Origin: a virus
Length of the DNA stretch: 42,358 nt
Virus record (IMG/VR): IMGVR_UViG_3300037264_006454
Coordinates: 1 to 42,358 of that record
Strand: one strand, 5' to 3'
The notes beneath the pieces were generated by a model. The model was not told the DNA's origin, did not search any database, and worked only from the letters and a program-made list of their open reading frames with translations. The stretch's first letter is position 1. Every line of letters begins with the position of its first letter. Shown here one piece after another: positions 39,046 through 42,358 of the stretch. The translations under genes and the position numbers were made by a program.

Positions 39046-39654
39046 TTAAAGTTTGACGATGATCGTCTCTATCACCGTTGGAGTGAGATTGTTATGGGCC
39101 GTGCCGCTACCGCTGGTCGCTGTCGTAGACGCAAGAGAATTAGCTCCGTAGACACCTGCACCGGGCGTTGCCGTGAAGGTTAACCCGTCAGCGAGTGCGA
39201 AGCTCTCTCCGCCTTGCCCCGTACCGTGATCGTGACTCGCTAGTTGCGCGGTGGTGAGCGCGTGAGTTTCCGCTCCACCAACAGCGCCCAAAGTAGTTCC
39301 AGTTACTCCGCTGCCACCGGAGGTGACGCGGTTAGCCGCGACCCCGCCCATGTTGTCCTTACCGGCGCCAGTGCGACCTCGGTAATCGATTACGGCGATC
39401 GTCTTGTTGGCTGCGTAGTCTGCCGCCGCAGAAGCCCCCCGGCCGCCACTTACTGGCGCCTGAGCGTCGGCGTAGCTGTCCCAGAGTAACTTAAAAAGCG
39501 GGAAGGTATCGGCGTGGGCCCTCTCTGTCCCACCACTGGCAGCATTCCCAATTGTCCTAGAACAGGCCAATACCCAGCCCGTGGGCGGCGTCAGCCCAAG
39601 GTAACCGGCTCTGGTTCCGGTGGGGGTTATGTTGCTTCCGAACAGTGACGGCAT
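39046..39654 (-). CDS. Phage tail-collar domain protein
   Basis: 202 residues with the tail-collar layout. It has GYLGLTPPTGWVLACSRTIG and an LFKLLWDSYADAQ segment. DYRGRTGAGKDNMGG is followed by ETHALTTAQLASHDHGTG and a Gly/Thr-rich loop, ending HNNLTPTVIETIIVKL. The DYRGR and H-x-H elements match collar/short-fibre proteins that often coordinate metal at a trimeric tip. CGGAGTAAGG precedes the ATG. It lies between the large fibre protein and the beta-helix genes, consistent with host recognition. Confidence 0.85.
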   Translation of the reverse strand: MPSLFGSNITPTGTRAGYLGLTPPTGWVLACSRTIGNAASGGTERAHADTFPLFKLLWDSYADAQAPVSGGRGASAAADYAANKTIAVIDYRGRTGAGKDNMGGVAANRVTSGGSGVTGTTLGAVGGAETHALTTAQLASHDHGTGQGGESFALADGLTFTATPGAGVYGANSLASTTATSGSGTAHNNLTPTVIETIIVKL

Positions 39655-39656
39655 CC

Positions 39657-42358
39657 TTACTCCGTAATGTACAGTGTGTAGTTAGCCACGCCCAGGTCAG
39701 TAACTGTTTTAGTAGCCGCTATCCAAATCTCTGTGAAGAAGATCGCGTCCGCCCCCACTGCAAAAGTCACGTTATCCAAAATCCGAAGCATCTTGGTTGT
39801 TCCAAAAGCCGCTGCAGAAGTGTATGCCAGTGTGCCGTTGAGCACCGACAGGTGGCCCCTTCCGCGGATGTTCACTTTTTTGGCTACGCTGACGTTCTCA
39901 GTGAACGTACCGTTCAAGACCTGGATGGTTGCTCCATCTACGACTGCGGCCAGCGCCGCAGCAAACGTAGTGTGCGTGGCCTGACCGGAGTCCACTTGAG
40001 CCTGTGTCCCCACTATAACATCGGCGACGTTCTGCAGACGAAGCGTGTTCTGAGCCGAGCTGTCGACGACAGCAATCCTCTTAAGAATCTCAACGCTGAA
40101 GTTGGACGCACTGTAGTCCGCGTCCAGCTGAATGGTGTCGCTGCTGATCTCAATGTAAGAGGCACCTGGAGTGAGCGAGCCGTCAATAAATCTGGGAATG
40201 AGTTGGCCGCTTAGATATACGTCCAGTACGCCAATGGGCCCGCCTGGGTTGATGCCCATGGCGTACGTCCAGTCCAATTGAATGCGGGTCTTGGTGGCGA
40301 CCACCACTGGCGCTTGGCATCGGTACTCTGTGCCAACGCCGTCAGTGAAACACTGGGCAGAGTCAAGGACTGGGCCGGTCTCAACGATCGTTTCCAGATG
40401 GAAGAAGGCCTTGTAACCGAGAATGTTGACTGCGCCAGTGCCAGACGTTTTGTTGGCGAAGAATCGTAGAAACAGGTTCGTGCCAACCGCTGGCGGGTTC
40501 ACTACCGCGGCCGTGGTGATGGCCGTCGTGCGAGTGAAACGGTTTGAGTAACTGATCCCGTCGCACGACACGCTATAGGCCACGTGCGGGGTAACGCCAT
40601 AATCTGCGATGATGTCACCGAGTGTAAGCGTGTCCTGGTACAGAGCCAATATAGACGCAATGTTGCCAGAGAACAGAGCAGACGGCGCCTGCCCGTCGCC
40701 GACGAAGGCGTTCAAGTCCTTCGTATAGACGGCCTGAGAGATAGTGCAGGCCGCAGCTACTGGATCGACGGTGAAAGCCGACTCAATCACGTAGTCAGTC
40801 TGTGAATTGACGGTAACGATCCGTCGAACCTCAGACCCGACTATGAGGAGATCGCCTACTTTTACTGTGAAACTTGGTGCCCCAGAAATCGGGGACATCG
40901 CCGTGCCTGTTCCGGTGACCGTCTTGGAAGCGTCGTAACTCAGCCGGTAACTCTTATTGACCGCGGAGTAGAGCGTTGCGTCTGTCTTGCCCACAGCGCT
41001 GTCGACGGTGCTGGTCGAATCTGACGGATCCGTGTCGAACTGGTCCAGCGTGCTAACGCGAAAGTTCAGGGAGTCGAGGTCGTCACCAATACCGGTCCCA
41101 GTTCCACTGCCGCCCGACCCAACGCCAAGACTGAACGAGGTGCCAGCTACAACCGCCTGCTTGTGGAACGGTATAAACAGGTTGGTATCGCGACGAGTGA
41201 ACAAAATGAAGATGTTTTTGGTGGACGGCACCTGCGCGGGGATCGGGGTAGCTCCACTCAGCACCGCGGCTACGTTACCGCTTGTGCCGCGAGTAATACT
41301 GATATACGCGGACTCGCCATCGTTCAGGGAAATCGGGGAGCCAGCCGCAAGAACGGTGTAGGCGTTGGCTGTGCCATTCTTGGTGTTGATGATATCCAGG
41401 ATGATATCGTTGGTGAACGAAACCTGAGTGCCCGACCACGTCAGAGATCCAACTGACCGGAATTGCCCGGAGCGGTTCTCTTGTTCGTCGCCTAGGGCAG
41501 AGTCGATCTTGCTCAAAGCCGCTGGATAGGTGTCAGTGGCCGCGAGCCGGAGCAATGAGGTGTACGCCCCAAACGTAGTATCACTGGTGATACCAAGCCG
41601 AGTCCGGATATTGGAGGGGAGGTCCTGGCCAATGATAGTAGTCTCGCCCGGGTCGAGCGTGTCCATGCCGGCCATGGCAAAGAGGTGCGGGTTGAAGGTT
41701 CCGCCCTTGCGGAAGCCCAATACCTGGATCTTCGTGCCGTAGGGCAGGTGCGCGATCGGAGTCACGATCGGAGTAATGGTGGTGGCGCCGCCTAACAAAA
41801 CGTAGAGCGCGTCGTCTTCCGCCATCGGGAATGTACCGCCATTGACGGTATACAAAACGTTCCCAAGCAGATCTACGAGTCTGAGCCCCGCCGCCATTGT
41901 AAAGGCGTCTACCGTGCTCATTGACCAATCTACAGCTACGTTGCCATAGACACCCAGGAGGTCGCTGTTCATACCCGCGCCAGTGGGCGGCACGTAGTTG
42001 AGAATGACTGGGCCTGGAGTAGCAATCCTTGCTAAAAGCAAATCAGTGTCGAGCTCGTCCGTACGGTTGGCTCTGGCCTCAGTGGGGTTTCCCACCGACT
42101 TGATAAATCTGACTTCGTTTCCATCCGGAGTCGCTGCCTGAGAGGTGACCGCGACAGCCGGAGACTCCACCGAAGCAAAGACGACACTGACCTGGATTTT
42201 GTATGTGTCACTCGGGGTGTCGATCGACTCCAGAGTAACCGCGGTCACTATCTTGGCGCCGTTGTTACCAGCCACAGAGCCGGCGATCGTTACCCGGTCA
42301 CCTACGAGCGGTACGTAGGACAGGCCCAGCGCGAGCATCGAGAACTCGTTACTAGCCA
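39657..42358 (-). CDS. Large tail-fibre/baseplate protein with C-terminal beta-helix (partial)
   Basis: 899 residues are visible; the frame is open at the right edge, so the N-terminus lies outside. The visible start (YVPLVGDRVTIAGSVAGNN) looks like a baseplate/fibre beta domain. The middle contains many Ser/Thr/Val-rich strands and a segment around GVLDVYLSGQLIPRFIDG that is common in fibre shafts. The last 120 residues (ATHTTFAAALAAVVDGATIQ, VNIRGRGHLSVLNG) form a pectin-lyase-like beta-helix. It is followed by the collar protein two bases after its stop. Probably a major host-recognition fibre. Confidence 0.7.
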   Translation of the reverse strand, partial: ASNEFSMLALGLSYVPLVGDRVTIAGSVAGNNGAKIVTAVTLESIDTPSDTYKIQVSVVFASVESPAVAVTSQAATPDGNEVRFIKSVGNPTEARANRTDELDTDLLLARIATPGPVILNYVPPTGAGMNSDLLGVYGNVAVDWSMSTVDAFTMAAGLRLVDLLGNVLYTVNGGTFPMAEDDALYVLLGGATTITPIVTPIAHLPYGTKIQVLGFRKGGTFNPHLFAMAGMDTLDPGETTIIGQDLPSNIRTRLGITSDTTFGAYTSLLRLAATDTYPAALSKIDSALGDEQENRSGQFRSVGSLTWSGTQVSFTNDIILDIINTKNGTANAYTVLAAGSPISLNDGESAYISITRGTSGNVAAVLSGATPIPAQVPSTKNIFILFTRRDTNLFIPFHKQAVVAGTSFSLGVGSGGSGTGTGIGDDLDSLNFRVSTLDQFDTDPSDSTSTVDSAVGKTDATLYSAVNKSYRLSYDASKTVTGTGTAMSPISGAPSFTVKVGDLLIVGSEVRRIVTVNSQTDYVIESAFTVDPVAAACTISQAVYTKDLNAFVGDGQAPSALFSGNIASILALYQDTLTLGDIIADYGVTPHVAYSVSCDGISYSNRFTRTTAITTAAVVNPPAVGTNLFLRFFANKTSGTGAVNILGYKAFFHLETIVETGPVLDSAQCFTDGVGTEYRCQAPVVVATKTRIQLDWTYAMGINPGGPIGVLDVYLSGQLIPRFIDGSLTPGASYIEISSDTIQLDADYSASNFSVEILKRIAVVDSSAQNTLRLQNVADVIVGTQAQVDSGQATHTTFAAALAAVVDGATIQVLNGTFTENVSVAKKVNIRGRGHLSVLNGTLAYTSAAAFGTTKMLRILDNVTFAVGADAIFFTEIWIAATKTVTDLGVANYTLYITE

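Noticed and set aside
1-42358. tRNA genes, CRISPR arrays and insertion sequences
   Set aside because: No cloverleaf-like sequence with a T-arm GTTCRA motif in context, no regularly spaced identical repeats, and no transposase frame were found by eye; a tRNAscan run would be needed to be certain.

Overview
The window is a stretch of a large tailed phage (Caudoviricetes), or a provirus of one. It carries a large terminase, a portal, a baseplate spike, tail collar and fibre genes, a phage-type single-strand binding protein and a very large fused RNA polymerase. Genes are packed with 1-14 base overlaps (ATGA, TAATG, GTGTGA) and mostly lie on the minus strand. No tRNA, rRNA, CRISPR array or insertion sequence was seen. 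The host is not identifiable; a lipobox lipoprotein and a Sec-type signal peptide suggest a diderm bacterium.

Right part, 42358 to 21111, read leftwards. This is the virion module: a long tail-fibre protein cut by the window edge, a tail-collar protein, a small broken ORF, a beta-helix-like protein and a giant glycine-rich putative adhesin. Next come a membrane/lysis-like trio, several small beta-sandwich virion proteins, a 1344-residue repetitive protein with a signal peptide, the portal (with a zinc-ribbon insertion) and a 388-residue alanine/glycine-rich protein. Two 2-oxoglutarate/Fe(II) oxygenase genes sit on the plus strand, running head-on into the glycine-rich gene and sharing its stop site.

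Middle part, 21097 to 11281. A small divergent plus-strand operon (30 and 109 aa) faces the 1992-residue beta-beta' fused RNA polymerase. A train of small genes and an SNF2-like helicase follows the polymerase. Four of the five products just downstream of the polymerase start with the same short peptide, roughly F-W-x-G-F-x-K-R-A. That peptide also starts three proteins elsewhere, which makes it a candidate packaging or targeting tag.

Left-centre, 6284 to 11260, plus strand. This is an accessory/early cluster: ssb, an AcrVA2-like protein, two unknown proteins and a papain-type lipoprotein peptidase. Between it and the minus-strand operon lies an 845-base gene-free array of degenerate pentamers (Y-N-N-N-G), ending at an intrinsic terminator. 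I know no described element like it.

Left end, 6262 to 1, minus strand: baseplate spike, an HNH homing-type endonuclease, two virion-like unknowns, a tagged 57-aa protein, a possible small terminase and the start of the large terminase. The terminase is interrupted at its Walker A motif by what looks like the start of an intein, cut by the window edge.

A plausible reading (inference) is that the fused polymerase and the tagged proteins are virion cargo that enters the cell with the DNA and starts infection. The plus-strand cluster would then handle DNA binding and host defence, and the minus-strand operons would build the particle.
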